Source: Pseudocolwellia sp049933045 (GTDB lineage: Bacteria > Pseudomonadota > Gammaproteobacteria > Enterobacterales > Alteromonadaceae). From it: a DNA stretch of 64,000 bases. The first letter of the stretch is position 1. Each line of letters starts with the position of its first letter. The notes under the pieces are model-generated. The model made no database searches. It was not told the DNA's origin and saw only the letters and a program-made list of their open reading frames with translations. This document shows, piece after piece, positions 37,410 to 47,561 of this stretch. Location of the stretch: assembly GCF_049933045.1 (NCBI RefSeq), contig NZ_CP187926.1, positions 248,001 through 312,000 of the forward strand. The letters run 5' to 3'. The position numbers were made by a program, and so were the translations under genes.

Positions 37410-39986
37410 ATGGTAAATCTACGTAAGAACACAATCACAACAAGTATCGTGTTAGCTCTTAGTGGCGGATTATATTCAGCTGCCCCGGCTTATGCAGAAG
37501 AAGCTGCATCTACTGATGAAAAGATTGAAATTATCAGTATCTCTCGTAAACGTCCTGAAACCTTACAAGAAGTACCAATCGCTATTACCGCGTTATCTGA
37601 AAAAGTGATTGAAAGCGCAGGTATTGAGCGAACAGGTGATGCTATTGGTCTGATCCCGAATATTACAATGGTTGATGCGTCAAATGTAGGCGATACGCAA
37701 GTAACGATTCGAGGTATTGTTTCTACTCGTGATGCCGAATCAACATTCGCTTATGTTGTTGATGGCGTATTGATGACAAACCCGAATAGCTTCAATGAAG
37801 AGTTATTTGATGTCGCCCAAATTGAAGTGTTAAAAGGTCCTCAAGGTGCCTTATATGGTCGCAATGCGGTTGCTGGAGCTATTATTGTAACCACAAAAGA
37901 ACCTTCTGATGAGTTTGAAGGAACTTTCAAAGCAGGCTTAGCTAATAACAATACCAATAAAATAAGTGGTGTTATAAGCGGACCATTATCTGAAACAGTT
38001 CGTGCTCGTTTATCTGCTAGTCACAGCAGCACCGACGGACATTATAGTAATACCTTCACAGGTGCTGATGACTCAATTGATTATTTAGAAGATAGCAATA
38101 TTCGTGTTCGTTTAGTGTGGGATGCAAGCGATATTCTTAAGCTTGATTTTAGAGCAAGTGTGAGTGATGTTAAAGGTGGAGCAATTAACTACAATGCAAC
38201 CTTTGCCTTACCATCGTTTGTTGATGCTTTTAATGAACCGGCTTACAACCCTGATGTAAATGATCATGAATTTAATTTTGTATCTAATATTCCAAGCATT
38301 AACGAACAAAAAACAGTTGAAACCTCGATTAAAGCTGAGCTTGATTTAGAGGGTTTTGATGTTACCGCTGTACTTGCATATAACGACTTAGAAGAAACAC
38401 TATTAGCTGATGGCACAAGTGCATCTTTCTATGGTTATGAGCTGACTGAACAGTGTCAAACAGACCGTGCGACTTTAAATAATGCACCAGCAGCAATTGG
38501 TGGTGCCGATAGAACAGATTTATTTGGTGAGTTTTTTGCTCCTTTTGGTGTGTTTGCTCCCGGTGTTGAATTTACTGGTGTATATGGACCATTTACACCA
38601 ACATCTTGTGATGGTTATCAATACCAAGAGCGAAGCCAATCAGACTTTAGTGGTGAATTACGCTTCACGTCAGATTCTGATACCGATGCTTTACGTTGGA
38701 TCGCAGGTCTTTATTTCGCTGAAATTGAGCGTGATGTTGTAGTGGCTTACGGCGCTGATACAGGTCAAGGTTTCCTTAATCAAGCTTACATTCCACCAAC
38801 AGGTCCAAATCCTACCGATTTACTCTTTGATGATACTTACGACACCTCAGTTATGTCTGTGTTTGGTCAAATAGAATATGACTTAAATGATCAATGGGAG
38901 CTGTCAGTTGCCTTACGTTACGATCATGAAGCACGAGATGTAAGTAACAACGTACCTAATGTAAGTGCTTCAGGGTTAAATGTTAATACGATTGTTAATG
39001 GTGAAGTAGGACCAATAAACCCAGCATTTATTAAAAATCCTGATGGAATACCTGATCGTAGTCGTTCATTCAGCCACTGGCAGCCTAAAGTTACTTTAGC
39101 TTATGCAGCTAGTGAAACATGGAACTGGTACGCAAGTTATGGCGTAGGTTTCAGAAGCGGTGGTTTTAATCCTATAGGTACTGAAGCAACACTTGATTTT
39201 TGGTTTAACGCTACAGGCGAAGGTAATCCAGGTGATTCAGTTAATGCACAATTACTGGTTAGCGATGAGTACGAAAAAGAAGTAACAACCAATATTGAGC
39301 TAGGCTTTAAAGCAAGTTTTCTTGATAACAAAGTTAAATTGAATGCTGCTATTTTCGATACCACAGTTGAAGACAATCAATTCTTCGAATTCTTTGCCGG
39401 ACCATTCGGTTTGATCCGTGCGGTAACCACCATTGATGAACTTCAAATTAGAGGTTTTGAAATGGATGTTAATGCGCAATTAACTGAAGATATTAGTGTA
39501 TTTGCAGGTGTTGGTCTTCTTGATAGTGAAATTATTGAGAACAAAAACCGTCCGCTTTCAGAAGGTAATACGGCACCACAATCACCAGACGAAACTTTTA
39601 CTTTAGGGATCAATTGGGATTACTCAATCAACCAAGATTTAGTTCTAACTACTCGTCTTGATTGGCAATACATAGGAGAAACTTACTTCCATTCGTTACA
39701 AGGCGAGCAAACACCAACGATCTGGGATTTCTTTGGCACATTAGGTGGCGGCGTACCTGCTGGACCTCATCCTGTTGATTTCACAAACGCAACTCGTGAT
39801 GCCTACGATACATTGAACCTTCGTATTAGCTTGGACAGTGAAAACTGGACTGTTGCTCTTTGGTCTAAAAACCTTACAGACGAAAAATATTTACAAGAAG
39901 TTATACCGACTCCTGAGTTTGGTGGATCGTTCCTACATCCATCAGCACTTAGATCATACGGTGTTGACTTTTCTTACCGTTTTTAA
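37410..39986 (+). CDS. TonB-dependent outer-membrane receptor
   Basis: The 858-aa product has a signal peptide cleaved near APAYA-E (about residue 29), a TonB-box-like stretch EKIEIISISRKRPETLQEVP, a plug domain (ITALSEKVIESAGI ... VDGVLMTN ... QIEVLKGPQGALYGRNAVAGAI) and a C-terminal 22-strand barrel ending YGVDFSYRF. It resembles the Alteromonadales family of receptors for organic substrates rather than a recognised siderophore type. It lies 66 bp after the activator with no terminator, so it is probably co-transcribed and takes up the module's substrate. Confidence 0.93.
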   Translation: MVNLRKNTITTSIVLALSGGLYSAAPAYAEEAASTDEKIEIISISRKRPETLQEVPIAITALSEKVIESAGIERTGDAIGLIPNITMVDASNVGDTQVTIRGIVSTRDAESTFAYVVDGVLMTNPNSFNEELFDVAQIEVLKGPQGALYGRNAVAGAIIVTTKEPSDEFEGTFKAGLANNNTNKISGVISGPLSETVRARLSASHSSTDGHYSNTFTGADDSIDYLEDSNIRVRLVWDASDILKLDFRASVSDVKGGAINYNATFALPSFVDAFNEPAYNPDVNDHEFNFVSNIPSINEQKTVETSIKAELDLEGFDVTAVLAYNDLEETLLADGTSASFYGYELTEQCQTDRATLNNAPAAIGGADRTDLFGEFFAPFGVFAPGVEFTGVYGPFTPTSCDGYQYQERSQSDFSGELRFTSDSDTDALRWIAGLYFAEIERDVVVAYGADTGQGFLNQAYIPPTGPNPTDLLFDDTYDTSVMSVFGQIEYDLNDQWELSVALRYDHEARDVSNNVPNVSASGLNVNTIVNGEVGPINPAFIKNPDGIPDRSRSFSHWQPKVTLAYAASETWNWYASYGVGFRSGGFNPIGTEATLDFWFNATGEGNPGDSVNAQLLVSDEYEKEVTTNIELGFKASFLDNKVKLNAAIFDTTVEDNQFFEFFAGPFGLIRAVTTIDELQIRGFEMDVNAQLTEDISVFAGVGLLDSEIIENKNRPLSEGNTAPQSPDETFTLGINWDYSINQDLVLTTRLDWQYIGETYFHSLQGEQTPTIWDFFGTLGGGVPAGPHPVDFTNATRDAYDTLNLRISLDSENWTVALWSKNLTDEKYLQEVIPTPEFGGSFLHPSALRSYGVDFSYRF

Positions 39987-40028
39987 TTTTCAAAGCCACT
40001 TGGCTTTTAATGATTTGGAGTACACAAG

Positions 40029-41231
40029 ATGAAAAACAAACCCTTAGCTGGACTGCGTATTATCGATTTAACGCATATGTTGTCAGGTCCATACTGTGGA
40101 ATGATCCTAGCTGATTTAGGGGCTGAAACAATTAAAGTTGAGCCTTTACAAGGTGAAGGTACACGTAAATTGTTAGCGAACGATCCTAATAACTCGGTTA
40201 ACGGTATGGGCGCTTATTTTATAACCCTTAACCGTAATAAACAGAGTATATGTATCGATCTTAAGTCTCCTGAAGGACTTGAAGTGTTTTATGATTTAGT
40301 TAAAAAGTCAGATGTAGTGGTTAACAACTTTGGTGCTGGCGTACCAACACGTTTGAAAATAGACCATGAGCATTTAAAAGCCATTAACCCACGTATTATT
40401 TCTTGTTCAGTAACAGGTTTTGGTAATAATGGACCTGCATTTAAACGCCCAGCATTTGACCAAGTTGCGCAAGCAATGGGTGGCGGCATGTCGATTACGG
40501 GTGAAGGGCCTGAACAACAAGTTAGAGCAGGTATTCCTATTGGTGATTTAGGTGGCGGAATGTTCGCCGTAATGGGAATTCAAGCAGCCTTGTTAGAGCG
40601 AGAACGTAGTGGAGAAGGGCAAGATATCGATATATCTATGCTTGATTGTCAAATTTCTTTATTGAATTACATGGCAACTATGCACTTTATTTCAGGTGAA
40701 AACCCTTACCCAATTGGTAACTCTCACTTTGTTCATGTGCCATACAACACCTTTACAAGTTCAGATGGATATATTGTTATCGCGGTTATTACTGATAACT
40801 TTTGGCAGAACTTGAAAGAGTTATTAGGTGTTGCAGAATTCGATAAGCCAGAATACGACACTCAGCCTGGTCGTTGGAAAGATCGTGATTTTATTAATGA
40901 AACTTTAAATAAAGTATTATCACAGAACACTTCTGCACATTGGCTAGGTTTACTTGAAGGCGCGAGAATTCCATGTGCGCCAGTGAATAACTTTTCACAA
41001 GCACTTAATGATGAACAAGTATTACACCGTAATATGGTGGTTGAGTTGTCTGATCCTGAAGGTCATAAAACTAAAGGACCTGGTAGCCCAATTAAATTCT
41101 CAAGAACCAATGAAGAAACTTTTTCAGCGGCTCCTGCATTAGGCGAACATACAGACCAAGTGTTACATGAATTATTGGGTATGGATGAAGAAGAGGTTAA
41201 ACGATTGAAAGCGTCAGGAGTGATCGGCTAA
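40029..41231 (+). CDS. Class III (CaiB/BaiF) CoA-transferase
   Basis: This 400-aa protein begins PLAGLRIIDLTHMLSGPYCGMILADLGAETIKVEP, the class III hallmark, and has a candidate catalytic Asp173 (AGIPIGDLGGGMF). Such enzymes move CoA from a donor such as succinyl-CoA to a carboxylic acid. The next gene, an HMG-CoA-lyase-family protein, overlaps it by 1 bp (TAATG). Together they could activate a dicarboxylate or hydroxy-acid and cleave its CoA ester. The acceptor is not determinable from sequence. Confidence 0.92.
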   Translation: MKNKPLAGLRIIDLTHMLSGPYCGMILADLGAETIKVEPLQGEGTRKLLANDPNNSVNGMGAYFITLNRNKQSICIDLKSPEGLEVFYDLVKKSDVVVNNFGAGVPTRLKIDHEHLKAINPRIISCSVTGFGNNGPAFKRPAFDQVAQAMGGGMSITGEGPEQQVRAGIPIGDLGGGMFAVMGIQAALLERERSGEGQDIDISMLDCQISLLNYMATMHFISGENPYPIGNSHFVHVPYNTFTSSDGYIVIAVITDNFWQNLKELLGVAEFDKPEYDTQPGRWKDRDFINETLNKVLSQNTSAHWLGLLEGARIPCAPVNNFSQALNDEQVLHRNMVVELSDPEGHKTKGPGSPIKFSRTNEETFSAAPALGEHTDQVLHELLGMDEEEVKRLKASGVIG

Positions 41232-42133
41232 TGGCTTCTAATAAAGTAATCATCAATGATGTTGGTCCACGTGACGGTTTGCAAAACCAGCCTAAAATAC
41301 TGGATTTACAGCAACGTTTAGCTCTTATTTTAGCGCTTGAATCGGCTAAAGTTCCTGAGATTGAAGTCGGTGCTTTTGTTTCGCCTAAAGCGGTGCCAGC
41401 AATGGCAGGTACAGCGGATTTGTTTCCGTTGTTACCAAAGGGTAGCGCGGTGTATTCAGGGTTAATCCCGAATATGAAAGGCTTTGAACTGGCATCTAAT
41501 GCCAATGTTCCTTTAATGTCGTTGGTTGTAGCTGCGTCTAACACCATGAATGAAAAAAACATTAAAATGACAACAGAGCAGAGCGTTGATGTTTGTCGCG
41601 ATGTACTCACTCTAGCTAAATCAAAAGGTGCTAATGTTCAGGCTTACGTAGCTACAGCATGGGAATGTCCGTTCGAAGGTGCAATAAAGGCTGATGAAGT
41701 TTATCGTGTAACTGAGCAACTAATTGAAGCTGGCGCAAGTGGGATTGTTATAGCTGATACTATTGGTGCGGCTGATCCTGCGCAAGTAGCAAGCTTGATG
41801 GAAGGTTTAACAAGCCGATTCGATAGCAGTATATTATCATGTCATTTTCACGATACACGCGCTATGGGGCTTGCTAATGTTTACGCAGCTCTTGAAGCGG
41901 GTATTCGCAAGTTTGATGCATCAATTGCTGGTTTAGGTGGTTGTCCGTTTGCTCCAGGAGCGAGTGGTAACGTAGCAACTGAAGACGTTGTTATGATGCT
42001 TGAACAAATGGGATATGACACAGGTATTGATATTCCACTCTTGTTAAAAGCGTCCGATTTAGCCATTGAGCTAACAGGCACGGCAACAGGTGGTAATGCG
42101 AAGACTTGGATGGAAAAACATTACAATAAGTAA
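41231..42133 (+). CDS. Hydroxymethylglutaryl-CoA lyase family protein
   Basis: This 300-aa TIM-barrel enzyme has metal/catalytic Arg14-Asp15 in VGPRDGLQNQ, SPKAVPAMAGTADLF, metal ligands His205 and His207 in CHFHDTRAMGLANVYAAL, and the loop Cys238 in GLGGCPFAPGASGNVATEDVVMML. These are diagnostic of the HMG-CoA lyase group, which cleaves HMG-CoA or related 3-hydroxyacyl-CoAs (for example citramalyl-CoA or isohexenylglutaryl-CoA). Pairing with a CoA-transferase rather than leucine-pathway genes points to a free acid substrate. Confidence 0.92.
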   Translation: MASNKVIINDVGPRDGLQNQPKILDLQQRLALILALESAKVPEIEVGAFVSPKAVPAMAGTADLFPLLPKGSAVYSGLIPNMKGFELASNANVPLMSLVVAASNTMNEKNIKMTTEQSVDVCRDVLTLAKSKGANVQAYVATAWECPFEGAIKADEVYRVTEQLIEAGASGIVIADTIGAADPAQVASLMEGLTSRFDSSILSCHFHDTRAMGLANVYAALEAGIRKFDASIAGLGGCPFAPGASGNVATEDVVMMLEQMGYDTGIDIPLLLKASDLAIELTGTATGGNAKTWMEKHYNK

Positions 42134-42170
42134 TCGACTTTAGCTTAAAAAAAGCGAAGCTTAATGTATT

Positions 42171-42202
42171 AAAACGGTCAACAGTGTTGGCCGTTTTTTA
42201 TT
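42171..42202 (+). terminator. Terminator of the PrpR-module operon
   Basis: aaaacggtcaac / gttggccgtttt (one G-T pair) with loop agt is followed by a T-rich run, 37 bp after the lyase stop. Confidence 0.92.
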
Positions 42203-42303
42203 TTATGAATGTATTTAATCTTAGCCGAAATTACTTATATTTGTAACTTGTAGCGTAAGTATTATCAGCAAAAATCTTTTAGTCGGTTAATTCAAACCTG
42301 TTC

Positions 42304-43530
42304 TTATTTTCTCTTTGGTTTGCTTCTAGTTGTCTTTTTAACAGGTTTTTTTTTATTGGCTTGTTTCTTTGTTGGTATAGGTTTTTTCGAAAACTCTTTA
42401 TGAAAAGGTTGCTCTGTAACAACAGGAATGACTTGGCCTATGCTATTTTCAATATTCGTTAGTTGCCTTACATCATTTTCTACAGCAAATGAAATAGCCA
42501 TACCACTTTTCCCAGCACGAGCCGTTCGTCCTATACGATGTATGTAGTTTCTTGGATCTTCAGGGAGGTTATAATTAATAACTAAGGTAATATTATCAAC
42601 ATCAATGCCACGCGCAGCAACATCTGTTGCAACCAATACTCTTAAAGTGGATTCTTTAAAATTTTGTAACGCTTCTTCTCTTACAGTTTGTGTTTTACCA
42701 CTGTGCAGGCTGGCGGCCGTTATTGATGCTTTTTCTAGTTCCTTAACAATGATGTCAGCGCCATACTTTGTTTTACAAAATATTAGAACTTTATCATAAT
42801 CAGAATTTCCTAAGATATTAAACAGCAGAGGTACTTTATTCGATTTATCAAGGTGGTATACACTTTGATTAACCAAGTCGATAGTAACCGTTTCCGCAGT
42901 AATTTGAACTTTTGTTGGCTCAGTTAATATAGCTTCAGCAAGTATTTCTATTTCAGCTGGCATAGTTGCTGAAAATAATAGTGTTTGTCGCTTCTTTGGA
43001 AGTTTAGATATGATGCTTTGAACATCGTTAAAGAACCCCATATCTAGCATTGTATCGGCTTCATCTAATACAAATACTTCTAATGCTTCAAAGTTTATAT
43101 CGCCCGTTTCAATTAAGTCTAACAATCTGCCTGGGGTTGCCACTAAAATATCGAGTCCAAGTGCAATAGCGTCAACTTGAGCTTGTCTTCCTACACCTCC
43201 ATAAACAACCTTAGTTTTAAGCGCCAAACCATCAGAATAATCATCAATGTTTTGCATTATTTGCGAGGCAAGCTCTCGTGTAGGCGTTAATATAAGAGAA
43301 CGCGTGCTTTTAGCTTTTATCTCAATTTTATTTTGCCCAAATTTATTGATAATAGGCAATGAAAAGGCGGCTGTTTTTCCTGTTCCTGTTTGCGCAATAC
43401 CAAGAAGATCCTTGCCTTTAATAAGAACAGGGATACATTCTTTTTGGATCGGTGTGGGTTGCTCATAACCTTTCAGAGAAACGCGGTCAATAATTGACTC
43501 TAAAAGTGAAAATGCTTTAAATTCTGACAT
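42304..43530 (-). CDS. DEAD-box ATP-dependent RNA helicase
   Basis: This 408-aa helicase has all the core motifs: Q-motif region PTPIQKECIP, AQTGTGKT, PTRELA, DEAD in VLDEADTMLDMGF, SAT, DVAARGIDVDNITLVINY and HRIGRTARAG. A Lys-rich tail follows. It resembles the RhlE-type group used in RNA remodelling and ribosome assembly in the cold. ATG 43530 is used because GAGG lies 4 nt upstream; an upstream TTG (43554) lacks a ribosome site. Confidence 0.94.
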   Translation of the reverse strand: MSEFKAFSLLESIIDRVSLKGYEQPTPIQKECIPVLIKGKDLLGIAQTGTGKTAAFSLPIINKFGQNKIEIKAKSTRSLILTPTRELASQIMQNIDDYSDGLALKTKVVYGGVGRQAQVDAIALGLDILVATPGRLLDLIETGDINFEALEVFVLDEADTMLDMGFFNDVQSIISKLPKKRQTLLFSATMPAEIEILAEAILTEPTKVQITAETVTIDLVNQSVYHLDKSNKVPLLFNILGNSDYDKVLIFCKTKYGADIIVKELEKASITAASLHSGKTQTVREEALQNFKESTLRVLVATDVAARGIDVDNITLVINYNLPEDPRNYIHRIGRTARAGKSGMAISFAVENDVRQLTNIENSIGQVIPVVTEQPFHKEFSKKPIPTKKQANKKKPVKKTTRSKPKRK

Positions 43531-43774
43531 GCTGCCTCGGTATTCTTTAATCAATATGCGGCTATTCTAACAGAGTGCTTTAACATATTTAACATGTATT
43601 CAAGGTAACTGTTTTTGATGCATCCTCACAAAATATATTAAAACAAAAAAGTTTAGTCATCACGTGTTCTGATCCTTTAATTTTTCTTTCAGTAATAGCT
43701 TTTTTAATAGAGTAGATAATTAAGAAATTAATACCGATTTTCGTAAAGCCTACTTTAATATAGTAGGTAAATAA

Positions 43775-44314
43775 TTAATTCTTATCATTCATAACAAATT
43801 GCTTACGCCATTCTTCTTCACTAAATAAGTCTTTGCCAGACTCAACTCTATCAATAAAAGTTAAACCGTCTAAATGATCTATTTCGTGTTGAAAAATACG
43901 CGCTAAAAACCCTGACAGATCTTTGTTATGTTTATTATCTTGTTGATCATAATAACTCACATGAATACTATTATAGCGAGGTACTAAGCCTCTAATCGAT
44001 GGCACACTTAAACAGCCTTCCCAGTCTTTTTCGGTTTCATTACCGTGAGCAATTATTTTGGGATTTATAATAGCTGTTGGCTTCATCAAAGGAGCATTTG
44101 GATAGCGCTGATTTGGCTTAGAACACATTATAAAAATACGCTGGCTGATATCAATTTGAGGCGCGGCAATACCTACTCCACCAGCGCTTTTAACGGTATC
44201 TAATAAATTATTAATCAGCTGTTGTGTCGCTTCAGATAAAATATCTTGAACAGGTTCAGCTATTTTTCTTAAAGTAGGGTGACCCAATTGAATAATGAGA
44301 CTTGTTGTAGACAT
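43775..44314 (-). CDS. def: Peptide deformylase
   Basis: This 179-aa enzyme has the three deformylase motifs: GGVGIAAPQI (46-55), EGCLSVPS with metal Cys101, and HEIDHLDG with His143/His147. It removes the formyl group of nascent proteins. No fmt is beside it, so this looks like a second, non-locus copy. It follows the MFS gene by 69 bp. In 43531-43774, downstream of the stop, only AT-rich sequence and a weak hairpin are seen. Confidence 0.95.
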   Translation of the reverse strand: MSTTSLIIQLGHPTLRKIAEPVQDILSEATQQLINNLLDTVKSAGGVGIAAPQIDISQRIFIMCSKPNQRYPNAPLMKPTAIINPKIIAHGNETEKDWEGCLSVPSIRGLVPRYNSIHVSYYDQQDNKHNKDLSGFLARIFQHEIDHLDGLTFIDRVESGKDLFSEEEWRKQFVMNDKN

Positions 44315-44383
44315 TAATGATGCTCCATCTTATTGATTTTATAATTGATCGTGTTGTGTTTTTTGAAACTACTCAGATTTAAT

Positions 44384-45682
44384 TTAAGTGCTTTCAAGTT
44401 CAGTTTTTTTAAGTACCGTATTTTTAAGTAAAGTGCTCTGAAGTTTCTTATGATGAATATAAAAGTATAGTGTTACAGTAAAAAGAATAATCAAAAAAGG
44501 TAGGCTTGAAAGTAAAACGCCATACCATCCCGCTTTATATAAAACCCATCCAGCAAGTAAGCTTGCGGCAGCCTGAAAGCCAAATAATATAAAGTCGTTT
44601 AACGCTTGTACCTTATGTTTTTCACTGGGTAAATAACTTAATGGTAATAAGCTAGTGCCACTTAAAAATAAGAAGTTCCAACCAATGCCTAGTAATACAA
44701 GTGCCCACCAATAGTGAATAACCTGCTCACCTGCAAACGCGATAATTATCACTGAGCCATACAGTAAAGTTCCTGCAAGCATTAGCGCTTTTAATCCTAG
44801 TTTTTTAACCAACCAAGCCGTAAATAATGAAGGTAAAAACATAGCAGCGATATGACTTTGTATGACCCATTTTGTTTCTAAAAGAGAATGACCGTTATCT
44901 TGATGCATACTTAATGGTGTCGCCGTCATTAAGTAGCTCATCAGAGCAAAACCAATAGCCGCACAAAGCACTGAAATGATAAAGATAGGCTGTTTAATTA
45001 TAACCAATAATGGACGTGTGTTTTCGTTAAACACCACGTTTTCAGATTCAACATTTTTAAATTGAGAAATAATGACTAAAGCTAAAACCACAAGTAGGGC
45101 AAGCACCAAGAATGAGCCTGTATAACCTTGCGGCGAGTCTATTAAGTCTTTAGCTGCTAACGCAATGTCAGGCCCTAAAAATGCAGCAAAAATACCACTG
45201 AGCATAACGATTGATAACACGGTAGGAATATCTGCTTGAGTAGGAGCATTCTCTATGGCTGCAAAACGTAATTGCTGTATGAAAGCACTACTTGAACCAA
45301 ACATTAAGCTAGCGAAAACGAACAACTCAAAATTCAGTTGATAAGTTGCTAATGCAGCAAGAAGAGAAGCAACAAATGAAATAAGAAAGCCTGTAATAAC
45401 AGCGAACTTTCTGCCTTTAACTTTAGCGAGTAGCGCCGCAGGAATTGAAGTACAAGCAACACCTAAAATCATTACAGTAATAGGCAGTGTTGCCATGGAA
45501 GGATCGTTACCCATCTTTGTTGATAAGATGCCACCAATAAATACGATTACAGGTGAAGCCGCCATCACTAAAGGTTGAGAAATAAACAATAACCAGATGT
45601 TTTTAGGTAAGGTAAAAAAACGTGACATTCCCCACGCAGAACCAAATAAAACGACTAAGGTAATGATGATATTAGTGAACAC
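44384..45682 (-). CDS. MFS transporter, sugar-efflux (Set) like
   Basis: This 432-aa protein has about 12 predicted membrane segments and the MFS-type loop LLAKVKGRKFAVITGF after helix 2-3. The general pattern (FIQQLRFAAIENAP, then a second half starting LLVIIKQPIFIISVLCAAIGF) resembles SetA/SetB-like exporters, but substrate specificity cannot be told. It precedes the deformylase on the same strand. In the upstream gap (45683-45904) only a diverged direct repeat (cctgattta..gtctaact twice) is seen. Confidence 0.82.
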   Translation of the reverse strand: MFTNIIITLVVLFGSAWGMSRFFTLPKNIWLLFISQPLVMAASPVIVFIGGILSTKMGNDPSMATLPITVMILGVACTSIPAALLAKVKGRKFAVITGFLISFVASLLAALATYQLNFELFVFASLMFGSSSAFIQQLRFAAIENAPTQADIPTVLSIVMLSGIFAAFLGPDIALAAKDLIDSPQGYTGSFLVLALLVVLALVIISQFKNVESENVVFNENTRPLLVIIKQPIFIISVLCAAIGFALMSYLMTATPLSMHQDNGHSLLETKWVIQSHIAAMFLPSLFTAWLVKKLGLKALMLAGTLLYGSVIIIAFAGEQVIHYWWALVLLGIGWNFLFLSGTSLLPLSYLPSEKHKVQALNDFILFGFQAAASLLAGWVLYKAGWYGVLLSSLPFLIILFTVTLYFYIHHKKLQSTLLKNTVLKKTELEST

Positions 45683-45904
45683 GTGAGTCCTTTATTTTTG
45701 GGTTAAATAGCTGAGTATTGATAATACAGAATAATGGTGGGGTTGAGGGTATTTATAATAAAAAAAAGAGTTAAGATCATAAAGATGAACACAACTCTTA
45801 GGTATGAAACTTATGCCTGATTTAAGGTCTAACTTATACCCTGATTTATAGTCTAACTGAAGGCATAATAATATCGTTAACTCAGAGCATTAAATTAAAT
45901 GCGT

Positions 45905-47425
45905 TTAGAAAAAACCGAGTGGTTTAGTATCATAACTCACTAATAAGTTCTTCGTTTGTTGATAATGACCTAACGCCAACTTGTGATTTTCACGTCCGAT
46001 ACCTGATTTTTTATAACCGCCAAATGCTGCATGAGCAGGGTATAAATGATAACAGTTAGTCCACACACGACCCGCTTGTATTTTACGACCCATACGATAG
46101 GCTTTGTTCATATCTCGCGTCCAAACACCTGCACCTAAACCAAACTCTGAACCGTTCGCTAATGCCAAAGCTTCGGCTTCATCTTTAAAAGTTGATACTG
46201 ATATAACAGGTCCAAAAATTTCTTCTTGGAAAACTCGCATATCATTACTGCCTTTAAGCAGGGTAGGTTGAATATAATAACCTTCGTCATATTCACCTGT
46301 CATTTTAGCGATTTCACCACCAATTAGAACTTCAGCACCTTCTTTTTTACCAATTTCAATGTAGTCTAATATTTTATCAAACTGCGCCTCAGAGACTTGT
46401 GCGCCAACCATAGTGTTAGTGTCTAAAGGATCACCACGTGTTATCAGTTTGCTTCTTTCTATAACTTTTTCAATAAACTTGTCGTAAATATCTTCTTGAA
46501 CAAATAATCGCGAAGGACAAGTACACACTTCACCTTGGTTGAAGAAAGCTAATATAGCGCCTTCAATACATTTACTTAAATAGTCGTCTTCATGATCTAA
46601 CACGTCACTAAAGAATATATTGGGTGATTTACCACCTAACTCTACTGTAGATGGAATGATGGTTTCAGCAGCACACTTTAAAATATGTGAGCCTGTAGGT
46701 GTTGAACCTGTAAAAGCTATTTTCGCAATACGATCACTCGTTGCTAACGCTTGTCCTGCTTCTTTACCAAAGCCATTAACAATGTTTAATACACCTGGAG
46801 GTAAAATGTCTTGAATTAGTTCCATCATTACAAGAATAGATGCAGGCGTTTGTTCTGCAGGCTTTAAAATTACACAGTTACCCGCAGCTAATGCTGGCGG
46901 AAGTTTCCAAGCCGCCATCAGTAAAGGGAAGTTCCAAGGAATAATTTGTCCAACCACACCTAATGGTTCATGAAAATGGTAAGCAACTGTGTTTTCGTCT
47001 ATCTCACTTAAGGTTCCTTCTTGTGAACGTAAGCAACCCGCAAAATATCTAAAATGATCAACAGCTAATGGAATATCAGCAGCTAAAGTTTCGCGCACCG
47101 CTTTACCATTATCCCACGTATCGGCAACAGCAAGCATTTCAGTATTTTGTTCGAGAATATCAGCAATCTTTAATAAAAGGTTAGAACGTTCGGTTACTGA
47201 TGTTGTGCCCCAAGCATCTTTTGCTTTATGTGCGGCGTCTAGTGCTAGCTCAATATCTGCGGCATCTGAACGAGGTATTTGACAAAAGACTTTTCCATTT
47301 ACAGGACTTTTATTATCAAAATAACGCCCATTTACTGGAGCAACCCATTCGCCATTAATGAAATTTCCGTAACGCTCTTTGAAGTTAACTACAGCTCCAT
47401 CTGTCCCCGGGATTGAATAAATCAT
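45905..47425 (-). CDS. NAD-dependent aldehyde dehydrogenase (AldB/ExaC-like)
   Basis: This 506-aa ALDH has NAD-site VVGQIIPWNFPLLMAAWKLPPALAAGNCVILKPAEQTP, glutamate general base in VELGGKSPNIFF, catalytic Cys in FFNQGEVCTCPSRLFV, and the C-terminal HAAFGGYKKSGIGRE. AldB/ExaC enzymes oxidise acetaldehyde and other short aldehydes. The start at 47425 (MIYSIPGTDGAVVNFKERYG) is preferred, as family members begin MIY and GAGAGA precedes it; ATG 47440 is an alternative. The divergent AraC gene is its likely regulator. Confidence 0.95.
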   Translation of the reverse strand: MIYSIPGTDGAVVNFKERYGNFINGEWVAPVNGRYFDNKSPVNGKVFCQIPRSDAADIELALDAAHKAKDAWGTTSVTERSNLLLKIADILEQNTEMLAVADTWDNGKAVRETLAADIPLAVDHFRYFAGCLRSQEGTLSEIDENTVAYHFHEPLGVVGQIIPWNFPLLMAAWKLPPALAAGNCVILKPAEQTPASILVMMELIQDILPPGVLNIVNGFGKEAGQALATSDRIAKIAFTGSTPTGSHILKCAAETIIPSTVELGGKSPNIFFSDVLDHEDDYLSKCIEGAILAFFNQGEVCTCPSRLFVQEDIYDKFIEKVIERSKLITRGDPLDTNTMVGAQVSEAQFDKILDYIEIGKKEGAEVLIGGEIAKMTGEYDEGYYIQPTLLKGSNDMRVFQEEIFGPVISVSTFKDEAEALALANGSEFGLGAGVWTRDMNKAYRMGRKIQAGRVWTNCYHLYPAHAAFGGYKKSGIGRENHKLALGHYQQTKNLLVSYDTKPLGFF

Positions 47426-47561
47426 TTGTTTATCTCTCATTGTTTTTTTTGTAAGAACGTTATACTTTAATGATTGAAAAATATTCAGCTATGCTAGAAA
47501 TTCATAAAAGTTGACTTTCAGTACCAATAGATTGATTTATTTTGAAAAAGAGGAGGCTGCG

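Noticed and set aside
38482..38742. Overlapping frames inside the TonB receptor gene (also 39137-39376 and 39838-40032)
   Set aside because: The receptor frame is continuous with clear plug and barrel motifs; the others are alternative-frame shadows.
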